From an uncultured Prevotellaceae bacterium (GTDB lineage Bacteria; Bacteroidota; Bacteroidia; Bacteroidales; Bacteroidaceae): a stretch of 64,000 nucleotides of DNA. Positions 50,916 to 59,356 of the stretch are shown in pieces; within the stretch, counting starts at the first letter, position 1; every line of letters begins with the position of its first letter. A program made the position numbers and the translations under genes. The notes under the pieces are model-generated. The model was not told the origin of the DNA, did no database searches, and was given only the letters and a program-made list of their open reading frames with translations. The stretch lies in assembly GCA_900314715.1 (NCBI GenBank), contig OMWI01000004.1, forward strand, positions 62,001 through 126,000, read 5' to 3'.

Positions 50916-52033
50916 TAACAGCCGACCAGTTAAAAGATGTATTAGACCGTGCTGAAGCACTCCATCGTTACTTGAATATCGACCAAAAGCAAGTGGAGTT
51001 TGAAGAAGAGCAACTTCGCACGCAAGCACCCGATTTTTGGGAAGACGTGAAACGCGCCCAAGAACAAATGAAAAAAGTCAAGGGTATTGAGAAATGGCTT
51101 AAAGGTTATCAGAATGTCAGACAATTGGCTGATGAGTTGCAATTGGCTTTCGACTTTTACCATGATGAGATGGTTACGGAAGAGGAAGTAGACGAAGACT
51201 ACGCAAAGGCAATTCTAGCCATAGAGGACTTGGAACTCAAGAATATGTTGCGCCAAAAGGAAGACCCGATGGATTGCGTATTGAAAATCAATTCGGGTGC
51301 TGGTGGAACGGAGAGTCAGGATTGGGCACAGATGCTCATGCGTATGTATATGCGATGGGCTGAGGCTCACGGACATAAAGTAACAATTTCCAACTTGCAA
51401 GAAGGCGATGAGGCTGGTATCAAGAGTGTCACCATGGAGATAGAAGGTGGTGAATATGCTTATGGTTATTTGAAAAGCGAGAATGGCGTTCATCGTTTGG
51501 TGCGCGTAAGTCCTTTCAACGCACAAGGAAAACGCATGACTTCCTTTGCCTCCGTGTTCGTTTCTCCGTTGGTAGACGATACCATCGAGGTTTATGTCGA
51601 TCCTTCTAAACTTTCTTGGGATACGTTCCGTTCAAGTGGTGCGGGTGGTCAGAATGTCAATAAAGTAGAGTCTGGCGTTCGTTTGCGCTATTGGTATACT
51701 GACCCCGATACGGGAGAGGAAGAGGAAATCCTCATCGAGAATACCGAGACGCGTGACCAACCCAAGAATAAGGAAAAGGCCTTGTTGCTCTTGAAATCAC
51801 AACTCTATGATAGAGCCATGAAAAAGCGATTGGAAGCACAGGCTAAGATAGAGGCTGGCAAGAAGAAAATAGAGTGGGGAAGTCAGATACGAAGCTACGT
51901 CTTCGATGATAGAAGGGTGAAGGACCATCGTACTAACTACCAAACCACCGACGTGGATGGCGTGATGGATGGTAAGATAGATGAGTTTATCAAGGCTTAT
52001 TTGATGGAATTCCCCGTTACGGATGATGAATGA
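50912..52033 (+). CDS. prfB: Peptide chain release factor 2
   Basis: 373-aa factor that terminates at UGA and UAA. The tripeptide anticodon SPF is in RLVRVSPFNAQGKR, and the catalytic GGQ in RSSGAGGQNVNKVESG (~244). There is no in-frame UGA near codon 25: the sequence reads HRYLNIDQK without interruption, so the programmed +1 frameshift of many prfB genes is absent and the autoregulation it gives is lost. The start overlaps the acyl-CoA ligase stop (ATGA). Confidence 0.95.
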   Translation: MITADQLKDVLDRAEALHRYLNIDQKQVEFEEEQLRTQAPDFWEDVKRAQEQMKKVKGIEKWLKGYQNVRQLADELQLAFDFYHDEMVTEEEVDEDYAKAILAIEDLELKNMLRQKEDPMDCVLKINSGAGGTESQDWAQMLMRMYMRWAEAHGHKVTISNLQEGDEAGIKSVTMEIEGGEYAYGYLKSENGVHRLVRVSPFNAQGKRMTSFASVFVSPLVDDTIEVYVDPSKLSWDTFRSSGAGGQNVNKVESGVRLRYWYTDPDTGEEEEILIENTETRDQPKNKEKALLLLKSQLYDRAMKKRLEAQAKIEAGKKKIEWGSQIRSYVFDDRRVKDHRTNYQTTDVDGVMDGKIDEFIKAYLMEFPVTDDE

Positions 52034-52099
52034 AGTTTCTTCGCAAACTTCTCTCACCACTTACCTTTTGAAAAAGAATAACTTAATAATATAAAAACT

Positions 52100-52243
52100 A
52101 TGAGTGAAAAAAGTAAGGTTAAACGCGCTCGTCGCGAAGCAGAACAAGAGAAAAAAGGCAAGAAAGTCGTTAATTGGATATTCGGAGTGTTGATAGTATT
52201 GGCTATCTGTTACATGATTTACGTTACAATACTTGCAGCATGA
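52100..52243 (+). CDS. Small single-pass membrane protein, 47 aa
   Basis: ATG at 52100, TGA at 52241-52243. A highly basic N-terminus (MSEKSKVKRARREAEQEKKG) is followed by one transmembrane helix (WIFGVLIVLAICYMIYVTIL), so the N-terminus should stay cytoplasmic. The stop overlaps the ATG of the CYTH gene (ATGA at 52240-52243), a strong sign that it is a real coupled gene. No family is recognised. It lies 66 bases after prfB. Confidence 0.8.
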   Translation: MSEKSKVKRARREAEQEKKGKKVVNWIFGVLIVLAICYMIYVTILAA

Positions 52244-52743
52244 GCGGATTGGAGATTGAACGCAAGTTTCTTGTCAAGAAAGGCGACGCATTTAAACGCG
52301 CCGCCTTTTCAAGTAGCCATATCAAACAGGGCTATATTCCATGCGATAATGCCACCGTGCGCATTCGTATTCGCGACGATAAGGCTTATCTCACCATCAA
52401 GGGGAAACCTTTTGTGGGATTGCTTACGAGATATGAGTTTGAAAAGGAGATTACGATGGATGAGGCGGAAAACCTAATGCGCCTTTGTAGCGGTGGCGTG
52501 ATAGATAAACGCCGATATCTGGTGAAATGTGGCGACCATACGTTTGAGGTAGATGAGTTTTATGGCGACAACGAAGGACTCGTTCTTGCAGAAGTGGAGC
52601 TCAAAAGCGAATGGGAAAGCTACGAAAAGCCCGATTTCATCGGTATAGAAGTAACGGGTGACCATCGCTTCTACAATAAGCAGATGCTTAGGAATCCGTT
52701 CTCGCTTTGGCGTGATACCATACCAGAAGAATACCGAAGATAG
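52240..52743 (+). CDS. CYTH-domain protein (triphosphate tunnel metalloenzyme)
   Basis: 167 aa from the ATG at 52240. A longer open frame from 52174 would run through the preceding small gene and is rejected. The N-terminal LEIERKFLV is the E-x-E-x-K signature of the CYTH/TTM superfamily; RIRIRDDKAYLTIKGKP and YEFEKEI line the tunnel. Bacterial short members commonly hydrolyse tripolyphosphate, others make cAMP; activity cannot be fixed here. The 3' end overlaps the convergent VanZ-like gene by 56 bp. Confidence 0.9.
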   Translation: MSGLEIERKFLVKKGDAFKRAAFSSSHIKQGYIPCDNATVRIRIRDDKAYLTIKGKPFVGLLTRYEFEKEITMDEAENLMRLCSGGVIDKRRYLVKCGDHTFEVDEFYGDNEGLVLAEVELKSEWESYEKPDFIGIEVTGDHRFYNKQMLRNPFSLWRDTIPEEYRR

Positions 52744-53095
52744 CGGATATAATGACACCAATTGCATCGGCAAAGAAGTCCAGCCATTCGCCGCTTCTTC
52801 TTCCCCCCGTACAATTGGCTTGCAATATTTCAATCAATCCTCCCATGAGGATGGGAGCAACGATACCTAACCATAGCATTTTCTTGCGATTATAGGTATC
52901 GTTTTTTCGTAAGTATTCAATCCACATGATTCCAAACGTTCCCGCATACATGGCGATGTGAGTCCATTTATCTATCAAGTCTATGTCGTCTAATGGCGTT
53001 TCTGGAAAAGCGGGAATGAGACAAAGTATCCAAATGATGATGATGAGAGTGGTGGTTATCGGATATTTTGTTGCTAAATGTCGTAAATAATTCAT
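52688..53095 (-). CDS. VanZ-like membrane protein
   Basis: 135 aa from the ATG at 53095 (MNYLRHLATKYP). A longer open frame begins upstream of the promoter and is rejected. Four hydrophobic segments are visible: TTTLIIIIWILCLIPAF, HIAMYAGTFGIMWIEYL, MLWLGIVAPILMGGLIEIL and FADAIGVIISAIFGILLVW. DKWTHIAMYA and SGEWLDFFADAIGV are the VanZ family motifs. The cellular role of VanZ-like proteins outside teicoplanin resistance is unknown; resistance should not be assumed. It converges with the CYTH gene and overlaps it. Confidence 0.88.
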   Translation of the reverse strand: MNYLRHLATKYPITTTLIIIIWILCLIPAFPETPLDDIDLIDKWTHIAMYAGTFGIMWIEYLRKNDTYNRKKMLWLGIVAPILMGGLIEILQANCTGGRRSGEWLDFFADAIGVIISAIFGILLVWYHAKARTDS

Positions 53096-53113
53096 GTTTA
53101 CTTTCAATTTTGG

Positions 53114-53122
53114 TGCAAAAGT
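53114..53122 (-). promoter_or_regulatory. -7 element of the VanZ-like gene
   Basis: The minus strand reads TACTTTTGC, 18 bases upstream of the ATG at 53095. Confidence 0.65.
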
Positions 53123-53135
53123 AAGAATTATTTTA

Positions 53136-53144
53136 TAATTTTGC
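53136..53144 (+). promoter_or_regulatory. -7 element of the first Na+ symporter gene
   Basis: TAATTTTGC, 26 bases upstream of the ATG at 53171. It lies 13 bp from the oppositely oriented VanZ-like promoter. Confidence 0.7.
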
Positions 53145-53170
53145 ATTGTTTTACTGCAATTATTTTATAT

Positions 53171-54529
53171 ATGTCAGAAGAAAGGGCGAATTTTGGAAGT
53201 AAATTAGGTGTGATTCTTGCTACTGCTGGTTCAGCTGTTGGCTTGGGTAACGTATGGCGTTTCCCTTATATGACAGGTCAAAATGGTGGTGCAGCATTTA
53301 TCCTTATATATATAATATGTGTATTGGTATTGGGTATTCCATGTATGGTAAGCGAGTTTATTATCGGTAGACATGGAGCATCCAATACGGCACGTGCTTA
53401 TTCCAAACTCGCCAATGGAACGCCATGGAAAGTGGTTGGCTTTATGGGTGTACTTACGGGATTCCTCATCACTGGTTATTATGCCGTGGTCTCGGGATGG
53501 TGCTTGCAGTATGTGTTCTCGTCCATAATGGGTGAGTTGAAAGGTGATCCTAATTATGTCACTTCCTATTTCCAGAATTTCTCACAAGACCCAATCCGTC
53601 CTGTTTTTTGGACATTGTTATTCTTGTTGATTGCGCATTTCGTCATTATTCATGGCGTGCGAGGTGGCATAGAAAGGGCATCTAAGATGTTGATGCCTGC
53701 CTTGTTTATTCTTTTGTTAGTCATCGTCGTGGCTTCTTGTATGTTACCAGGTGCTGAGAAAGGTATTTCATTCCTTTTCCATCCTCATTTGGAGAAGGTG
53801 GATAGTGGCGTTTTCCTTGGTGCCTTGGGACAATCATTCTATTCCTTGAGCATTGCGATGGGGTGTATCTGTACGTATGCTTCTTATTTCAGTAGACAAA
53901 CCAATTTGTTGAAGTCTGCCGTACAAGTGTCATTGGTCGATTCAATGGTTGCGATATTGGCTGGATTGATGATATTCCCCGCTGCTTTCTCTGTGGGCAT
54001 CAATCCAGATAGTGGTCCTTCGTTGATTTTCATTACATTGCCCAATGTATTTAATCAGGCATTTGCGGGATTTCCCATCATCGGTTGGATTATCAGTTTG
54101 ATGTTCTACCTCTTGTTGTCATTAGCGGCTCTTACGTCTTTGATGTCACTTCACGAAGTAAGTACAGCCTTTTTCTTTGAGGAATTACACATCACGCGAA
54201 AGAAGGGAGCAGTCATCGTTACGGTTACCACGTTTATCTTAGGTGCTTTCTGTTCGTTGTCATTGGGAGATATGGATTACTTGCAACTCAATGGGAAGTC
54301 GTTGTTCGATATTTTCGACTTTGTCACAGGACAGATTTTCTTGCCTGTTGGTGGTTTCCTTACTTGTCTATTCTTGGGTTGGTATGTACCCAAGGATATC
54401 GTTCGCAATGAGTTTACTAATTGGGGAACACTCAAAGGCACGTTCTTTCAATGCTATTTGTTCTTGATTCGTTTTATTTGTCCCCTCTGCATCTTGGCGA
54501 TATTCCTGCATCAGTTTGGGATTATTTAG
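53171..54529 (+). CDS. Na+-dependent transporter, neurotransmitter:sodium symporter family (copy 1)
   Basis: 452 aa from the ATG at 53171 (MSEERANFGSKLGVILATAGSAVGLGNVWRFPYMTGQNGGAAF). The start contains the family hallmark GSAVGLGNVWRFPY, which forms part of the Na+ and substrate sites in LeuT-like proteins. There are 11-12 membrane segments. Bacterial members import amino acids; the substrate is not evident. The next gene is a close paralogue 49 bases downstream, so the pair arose by tandem duplication. Confidence 0.93.
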   Translation: MSEERANFGSKLGVILATAGSAVGLGNVWRFPYMTGQNGGAAFILIYIICVLVLGIPCMVSEFIIGRHGASNTARAYSKLANGTPWKVVGFMGVLTGFLITGYYAVVSGWCLQYVFSSIMGELKGDPNYVTSYFQNFSQDPIRPVFWTLLFLLIAHFVIIHGVRGGIERASKMLMPALFILLLVIVVASCMLPGAEKGISFLFHPHLEKVDSGVFLGALGQSFYSLSIAMGCICTYASYFSRQTNLLKSAVQVSLVDSMVAILAGLMIFPAAFSVGINPDSGPSLIFITLPNVFNQAFAGFPIIGWIISLMFYLLLSLAALTSLMSLHEVSTAFFFEELHITRKKGAVIVTVTTFILGAFCSLSLGDMDYLQLNGKSLFDIFDFVTGQIFLPVGGFLTCLFLGWYVPKDIVRNEFTNWGTLKGTFFQCYLFLIRFICPLCILAIFLHQFGII

Positions 54530-54578
54530 TATTTAGAATGTTCGTTTAGTATCTGGATTCACTCTTTCCAATAGCATC

Positions 54579-55940
54579 ATGAATCAATCAGAGAGAGGCA
54601 ATTTCGGCACAAAGATAGGTGTTATACTCGCAACGGCAGGTTCCGCGGTGGGCTTGGGTAATATTTGGCGATTTCCCTATATGACCGGTCAGAATGGTGG
54701 GGCGGCATTTATCTTAATCTATTTAGTCTTTGTCTTCTTGTTGGGAATACCTGGAATGATGAGCGAATTTATCATTGGGCGTCATTCGTCTGCCAACGCA
54801 GCACGTGCTTATAAGATGCTTTCGCGAGGTAAACCCTGGCAAATCATAGGTTATATGGGCGTGATTACGTCAATGATTATTCTTGGATTCTATGCGGTGG
54901 TGGCTGGTTGGTGCTTACAATATCTTTTTGCCTCAGTTACAGGACAACTGATGGGCGATTCTCAATATGTGATGGATTATTTTAAGGAGTTTTCCACTAA
55001 TCCCATCAAACCCGTTTTTTGGACAATTGCCTTTATATTAATGACTCATTTCGTTGTGGTGCATGGTGTGAGAAATGGAATTGAGAAGGCTTCTAACTTA
55101 TTGATGCCTACGCTCCTCTTGCTGATGATTGTTATCGTGATAGCATCGTGTATGTTGCCAGGAGCAACGAAAGGTATAGAATTCTTGTTTAAGCCCGATT
55201 TTACGAAAATCAATCGTAATATGTTGTTGGAGTCGATGGGACAGGCTTTCTTCTCGCTTTCATTGGGTACGGCGTGTCTTTGTACTTACGCTTCGTATTT
55301 CAGCAGACAGACCAACCTGATGAAGTCGGCTTGTCAGATAGCCCTTCTTGATACGCTTATTGCTATTCTTGCTGGATTAATGATATTCCCTTCGGCCTTT
55401 TCCGTAGGAGTGAATCCCGATAGTGGACCATCTCTTATTTTCATCACTTTACCCAATGTGTTCCATCAGGCTTTTGCTGGCATTGCAGGATTGGGATTCG
55501 TCATTGCCATATTATTCTATGGACTTTTGGCATTGGCTGCTCTAACCTCTACCATCTCTATGCATGAGATTGGAACAGCTTTCTTTTATGAGGAATTGCA
55601 CATCAGTAGGAATCGTGGAGCATGGATTGAAACGGTGGTTTGTTGTGTGATAGGCATCTTTTGTTCATTGTCTATGGGTGCGGTAGACGGTCTTTCGCTC
55701 ATGGGAATGCCTTTCCTTGATTTCTGCGATCACCTAACGGCTCAATTCTTATTACCATTAGGTTCGTTCCTCACTTGTATTTTCGTTGGTTGGTTTGTTC
55801 CTCAACAAATCGTAAAGGATGAATACACCAATTGGGGAACGTTGCGAGGCTCCCTTTATCAAGCATGGTTGTTTGCCGTAAGGTTTATTTGTCCCGTTTG
55901 CATATTGTCGGTTTTCCTCCATCAATTGGGTGTTATTTAG
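54579..55940 (+). CDS. Na+-dependent transporter, neurotransmitter:sodium symporter family (copy 2)
   Basis: 453 aa, colinear with the preceding protein from MNQSERGNFGTKIGVILATAGSAVGLGNIWRFPYMTG to the ends QFGII and QLGVI. Shared blocks include CTYASYFSRQTNL, GVNPDSGPSLIFITLPNVF and the C-terminal FVGWFVPQQIVKDEYTNWGTL. Divergence is spread through the protein, so the duplication is old and the copies may differ in substrate. The stop TAG (55938-55940) lies within the first unit of a 22-bp repeat array. Confidence 0.93.
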   Translation: MNQSERGNFGTKIGVILATAGSAVGLGNIWRFPYMTGQNGGAAFILIYLVFVFLLGIPGMMSEFIIGRHSSANAARAYKMLSRGKPWQIIGYMGVITSMIILGFYAVVAGWCLQYLFASVTGQLMGDSQYVMDYFKEFSTNPIKPVFWTIAFILMTHFVVVHGVRNGIEKASNLLMPTLLLLMIVIVIASCMLPGATKGIEFLFKPDFTKINRNMLLESMGQAFFSLSLGTACLCTYASYFSRQTNLMKSACQIALLDTLIAILAGLMIFPSAFSVGVNPDSGPSLIFITLPNVFHQAFAGIAGLGFVIAILFYGLLALAALTSTISMHEIGTAFFYEELHISRNRGAWIETVVCCVIGIFCSLSMGAVDGLSLMGMPFLDFCDHLTAQFLLPLGSFLTCIFVGWFVPQQIVKDEYTNWGTLRGSLYQAWLFAVRFICPVCILSVFLHQLGVI

Positions 55941-56024
55941 TATTGATTTGTGCGTTACAAACGATTGTTTTACAGCATACAAAGTTATGGTTTACGTTGT
56001 CTAAACATATGGTTTGTGTTTAGT
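55937..56024. repeat. Degenerate 22-bp tandem repeat array C (4 units)
   Basis: Units start at 55937, 55959, 55981 and 56003. AAAC-N5-GTTT dyads are clear in units 2 (AAACGATTGTTTT) and 4 (AAACATATGGTTT). The first unit overlaps the stop codon of the upstream transporter gene. Confidence 0.75.
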
Positions 56025-56059
56025 GTTTAGTGTTTAGTGTTGAGCGTTGAGTGTTTAGT
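56018..56059 (+). repeat. Six tandem heptamers (GTTTAGT / GTTGAGY)
   Basis: GTTTAGT x3, GTTGAGC, GTTGAGT, GTTTAGT, without gaps. It begins inside the last 22-bp unit. It looks like slippage-derived microsatellite DNA. Confidence 0.85.
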
Positions 56060-56110
56060 GAGTAAAATAGCCTAATTGCAAATTGTCGATTCTTCATTCT
56101 TCATTTTTAT

Positions 56111-56453
56111 CAAGACCTCCCGTTTTTTATGCTAATTCTCATATTATCAATGAGTTGATTGTTTCAAGACCTCACCTAAGACCTCCCGTAAGACCTCCCA
56201 TAGACCTCCCGTAAGACCTCATGTTGGTGCTTGAATAAGCTCGCAAAATAAATGTTCGATGAAGCTATATTCAGATAGACTTGAAATGAGAGAGCGGAAG
56301 AAGAGTCTATCGAAAACCTGGTCGGCAAGACGGGAGGTGTTAGGTGAGGTCTATGGGAGGTCTTACGGGAGGTCTTACATGAGGTCTTTCAAGACTTTCC
56401 GTTTCACAACTCCTTAATACTTAGGAGCTTATAAAAAACGACGGGAGGTCTTG
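56111..56453. repeat. Facing arrays of a 12-bp repeat (TAAGACCTCCCG)
   Basis: The left array (56166-56222) has five units of TAAGACCTC followed by CCG, CCA, CAC or CAT. The right array (56331-56389) has five units in inverse orientation. A 32-bp stretch at 56177-56208 is the exact reverse complement of 56346-56377. Single outer units at 56112 (followed by TTTTTTAT) and 56441 (preceded by ATAAAAAACG) are also mirrored. The whole is one large imperfect palindrome with a 108-bp centre. Confidence 0.9.
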
Positions 56454-56551
56454 GCGAAAAACAAGAAAAAGGCAAAGATAGGAAATTTATGCACCCCGAT
56501 GTAATTACGCTTGAGTCTTTAAATGCGTAAAATGCATAGAGTATGGTAAAT

Positions 56552-56584
56552 GAAATGAGCTTGACGATTTGCCAAGCTCATTTC
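56552..56584. terminator. Hairpin after the 860-aa secreted-protein gene
   Basis: GAAATGAGCTTG pairs perfectly with CAAGCTCATTTC around 9 nt, 43 bases after the minus-strand gene ends. The flanking U tract is weak on the minus strand (TTTACC). Confidence 0.7.
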
Positions 56585-56626
56585 TTTGCGTAGATGGGAA
56601 ATCCATCTTATGATATTATGAAAATG

Positions 56627-59209
56627 TTATTTCACGAGAACTTTCTTAACTTGTCCGTCACCGTAAACTACGATGTTGATTCCACGTTGGAGAGTATTTA
56701 TGCGAGCACCATTAAGGTTGTAGATACCTGCGGCAATCTTCTTCGTAGAATAAGAAATGTCTTGGATTCCGTTGGTGTATTCCTCGTTGAGTTCTTCAAG
56801 CAACTTCTTTGATTCCTCACCGGCATTGGCAATATAGATGTCGAATATCTTTGCACCGAGTGTACCTGTCGTTTGTGCCAAGCGAACATATACTTCATCG
56901 TTGCCATTGTAGCTATTGGTGTACTTCTTCCACATACGTGTGTACCCCGTAGCCTCTATATCATCACCAACATTTGTCCAGTTTACGCCGTCGGCAGATA
57001 CTTGTACGCTAATAGGACCGCCTTGCATGTTGGCAATTGTAACAACGTCAAGAGGAGCCTGATACTTATTTTTTGACTGGATAACGGCATTAGCTGGTTC
57101 GCCAGATTGAATCTTGTAGAATTGGATATCATAGCTGGTTACGGGGAACCTTTCGTCGATGTCTTCAGCAGTTGCTGGGAAGTAACCGCCTTCGTTTGAA
57201 CCGATGGTTGTAGTAGAAGGACCATTGCTTTGCCATATCACGGATTGTCCCTTAGACATGATTACCCATTGTGGGTCATCACCTGGCTCGTCGATGGTTT
57301 CATATTCTTTCTCTGCTCCGTGTGCAATTGTTTCCTCACCGGTTTCTGGGTCTACAATGATCTCATCACCTTCACCTTCGTACATGGATGCTGCACTCTT
57401 TCCCCATGAGAAAAGACCGCTACCATTGGAAATATTATCCCATTTAGGAGCGCGGAAGTGAGCGGCAACGTCAATCACCACTCGTGGGTTCTTCACAAGG
57501 ATGCGTTGTTGTGCAATCTCTGACCACACTGCTCCACCAGCAACGGAGAATACCGTAATGTTTGCAGGCATGGTGATAACAATGGGTTCAGTGTACTTAG
57601 ATGATATGATGGTATCTGTCGTCTCGTTGAAATTGTACCATACCTCAGCGTCTTCGCTTTCGCTGGTAATCGTGATGGTAGTGAATCCGTCGCTTTCCTC
57701 GTATGAGATTTGAGGAGTCTTTGGTTGCGACTTGATTTCAATTTCTTGTTCGGTAACATCGCTCAACAGATAACCCTCGGCTATGGCAACCGCTTTCACC
57801 GTTGTAGCTGAAGTGAGGTTGATAACGTCCGTATATTCAGTACTTGCTTCGGTTGGTTCCGTTCCGTCGGTGGTGTAGAACAAGTGAGTCTTCGGAAGAT
57901 TCCTTGAAGGCGTAATGGTTACGTTGGTGTTCATGTCCTTATACTCATAAGAGATAACAGGAGCAGGAGTCTTCGTGATTTCGCTCTTGGAATCGATAAG
58001 CATGTCAATTGCATTGCTTACGATTTGCAACATGGCAGGTGTAGGAGAGGCATTGCCTGGCAAGAAGATGTAACTGTTGTGATTGGCATTGTGCAAGTGT
58101 GCCAATGGTGTTTCACTATCACCGCATACGATGGGAGTAGCATCACCATTGAAATATTCACCTAACTTAATACCAATCAATGGTTCGGCAGAGAGTTCAA
58201 CGATATACATACCGTCAACTTCCATCAATTCCACGTTGTTAAAGAGTGGACTCTTTCTGTCGCTAACAATACCGATAGGCATTTCTTGTGGTACTTCCTC
58301 ACCATATCCCCATGCAGCATAGAGTTTGGAATTAAGGTTGAGCATAGGCACCCAAGGCATTGCTTCTTTGATAACTGAAGCGTGAGGAGAATTTTGTGCG
58401 AAAGAGCCGATTACGACAGCATCAAATTGTTGTAAGGTTTCAGGTTGGATAGTGTTTTGTTCAAATGCATCAAACTTTGTAACCTTCGTGTTCTCACGAT
58501 TCTGTAAGTAATTGAGGAAGGCGTCTTCACCAGCAGATGGGTCATAGAAATAGGCAATGTTTGCATTGACTGCTGCATCTCCCTCGTCAATCATGAACAA
58601 GGTGAAGTCGATACCTGCATTAGGAGAGAGTTTGAATTGCACGTCTACTGCATCTTGCTCAGTAGTAACTATTTCCCAAGTAAACGAATAAGTACCAAGA
58701 GAACCTTCTACAGAGTTGCCCAAGAAGATACATTTCTCGTCTGTACGCTCACCACTGACAAATTGAATGTGGTCTTGAACGGGTTGAATACCACGGTCAG
58801 TGGCTGTACCGTTTGCCGAACGTCCTACAATAGTCACCTTTTGTCCGTTCTTCAGTTTGGGGAACGTAATGGTGGTGTTGGCACGAGTCAAACGAAGCTT
58901 GTTTTGTGCAATGTGAATACTATTGGCTTTATTGTTGCCAATGTCGAATAACAAACCAGCAGTTTCCTTAATAACCACGCCGTTAGCGGTTAGTTCCTCG
59001 TTGGGAGAAGGCTTCACGGCATTTTGCCAGTTGTTGGTATTGCCGTCACTATCCGTACCGTTTGCTTTCCAATTGGCTTCGTCGGCATTCAGATTATCAA
59101 CGGTTTCGGCACTCAGACCTTTTGTGAAATCCCAGGTCTTTTTGCTTTGTGCATTCACTCCCAATGATACAATCAGTGAGAGCAATGTCAGAGTAAAAAT
59201 TTTTTTCAT
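56627..59209 (-). CDS. Secreted protein with chitobiase-C-like domains and T9SS-type tail
   Basis: 860 aa with signal peptide MKKIFTLTLLSLIVSLGVNA. The N-terminal domain (WDFTKGLS ... ITFPKLKNGQKVTIVGRSANG) resembles surface carbohydrate-binding or pectate-lyase-associated beta domains. Residues ~210-400 (VTKFDAFEQNTIQPETLQQFDAVVIGSFAQNSP) look like a Rossmann-type segment of unknown role. Two CHB_HEX_C-type Ig domains follow (FYTTDGTEPTEASTEYT, then PQISYEESDGFTTITITSES). The tail YNLNGARI...GDGQVKKVLVK is a degenerate sorting domain. Probably a surface glycan-binding protein. A TATATTTGC element lies upstream at 59245-59253. Confidence 0.8.
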   Translation of the reverse strand: MKKIFTLTLLSLIVSLGVNAQSKKTWDFTKGLSAETVDNLNADEANWKANGTDSDGNTNNWQNAVKPSPNEELTANGVVIKETAGLLFDIGNNKANSIHIAQNKLRLTRANTTITFPKLKNGQKVTIVGRSANGTATDRGIQPVQDHIQFVSGERTDEKCIFLGNSVEGSLGTYSFTWEIVTTEQDAVDVQFKLSPNAGIDFTLFMIDEGDAAVNANIAYFYDPSAGEDAFLNYLQNRENTKVTKFDAFEQNTIQPETLQQFDAVVIGSFAQNSPHASVIKEAMPWVPMLNLNSKLYAAWGYGEEVPQEMPIGIVSDRKSPLFNNVELMEVDGMYIVELSAEPLIGIKLGEYFNGDATPIVCGDSETPLAHLHNANHNSYIFLPGNASPTPAMLQIVSNAIDMLIDSKSEITKTPAPVISYEYKDMNTNVTITPSRNLPKTHLFYTTDGTEPTEASTEYTDVINLTSATTVKAVAIAEGYLLSDVTEQEIEIKSQPKTPQISYEESDGFTTITITSESEDAEVWYNFNETTDTIISSKYTEPIVITMPANITVFSVAGGAVWSEIAQQRILVKNPRVVIDVAAHFRAPKWDNISNGSGLFSWGKSAASMYEGEGDEIIVDPETGEETIAHGAEKEYETIDEPGDDPQWVIMSKGQSVIWQSNGPSTTTIGSNEGGYFPATAEDIDERFPVTSYDIQFYKIQSGEPANAVIQSKNKYQAPLDVVTIANMQGGPISVQVSADGVNWTNVGDDIEATGYTRMWKKYTNSYNGNDEVYVRLAQTTGTLGAKIFDIYIANAGEESKKLLEELNEEYTNGIQDISYSTKKIAAGIYNLNGARINTLQRGINIVVYGDGQVKKVLVK

Positions 59210-59244
59210 GCGTTTGTAAATTAGTTATTAATGTATTCTCGTGT

Positions 59245-59253
59245 GCAAATATA
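59245..59253 (-). promoter_or_regulatory. -7 element of the 860-aa secreted-protein gene
   Basis: The minus strand reads TATATTTGC, 35 bases upstream of the ATG at 59209. Confidence 0.65.
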
Positions 59254-59327
59254 CTAAAAAACGAACAAAATGAAAGAAAAAACACATAAAAAATGAACGG
59301 TATGAGTATTATTATCAATATTTTAGT

Positions 59328-59336
59328 TAATTTTGT
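59328..59336 (+). promoter_or_regulatory. -7 element of the helix-hairpin-helix gene
   Basis: TAATTTTGT, 20 bases upstream of the ATG at 59357. The TTG at 59333 that would extend the frame lies inside it. Confidence 0.6.
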
Positions 59337-59356
59337 ACTCGAATTATGTTAATACT

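Larger units (their letters stand above)
55941..56626. other. 686-bp gene-free, repeat-rich region
   Basis: It lies between convergent genes. It contains 22-bp repeat array C, six GTTTAGT-type heptamers (56018-56059), facing 12-bp arrays (56111-56453) and a terminator (56552-56584). The stretch between the two 12-bp arrays (56223-56330) shows no ORF or motif. Confidence 0.8.

Noticed and set aside
50912-51010. Programmed +1 frameshift in prfB
   Set aside because: The frame is continuous through the usual position (HRYLNIDQK) and no in-frame UGA exists.
52032-52051. Terminator after prfB (GAAGTTT/AAACTTC)
   Set aside because: A short 7-bp stem without a U tract; the next small gene follows closely and may be co-transcribed.
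52174-52239. 22-residue N-terminal extension of the CYTH protein
   Set aside because: It runs in another frame through the coupled 47-aa membrane protein; LEIERKF near the start is where CYTH proteins normally begin.
52688-53095. Teicoplanin resistance gene
   Set aside because: VanZ-like proteins are widespread and there are no vanA-type genes nearby, so no resistance role is claimed.
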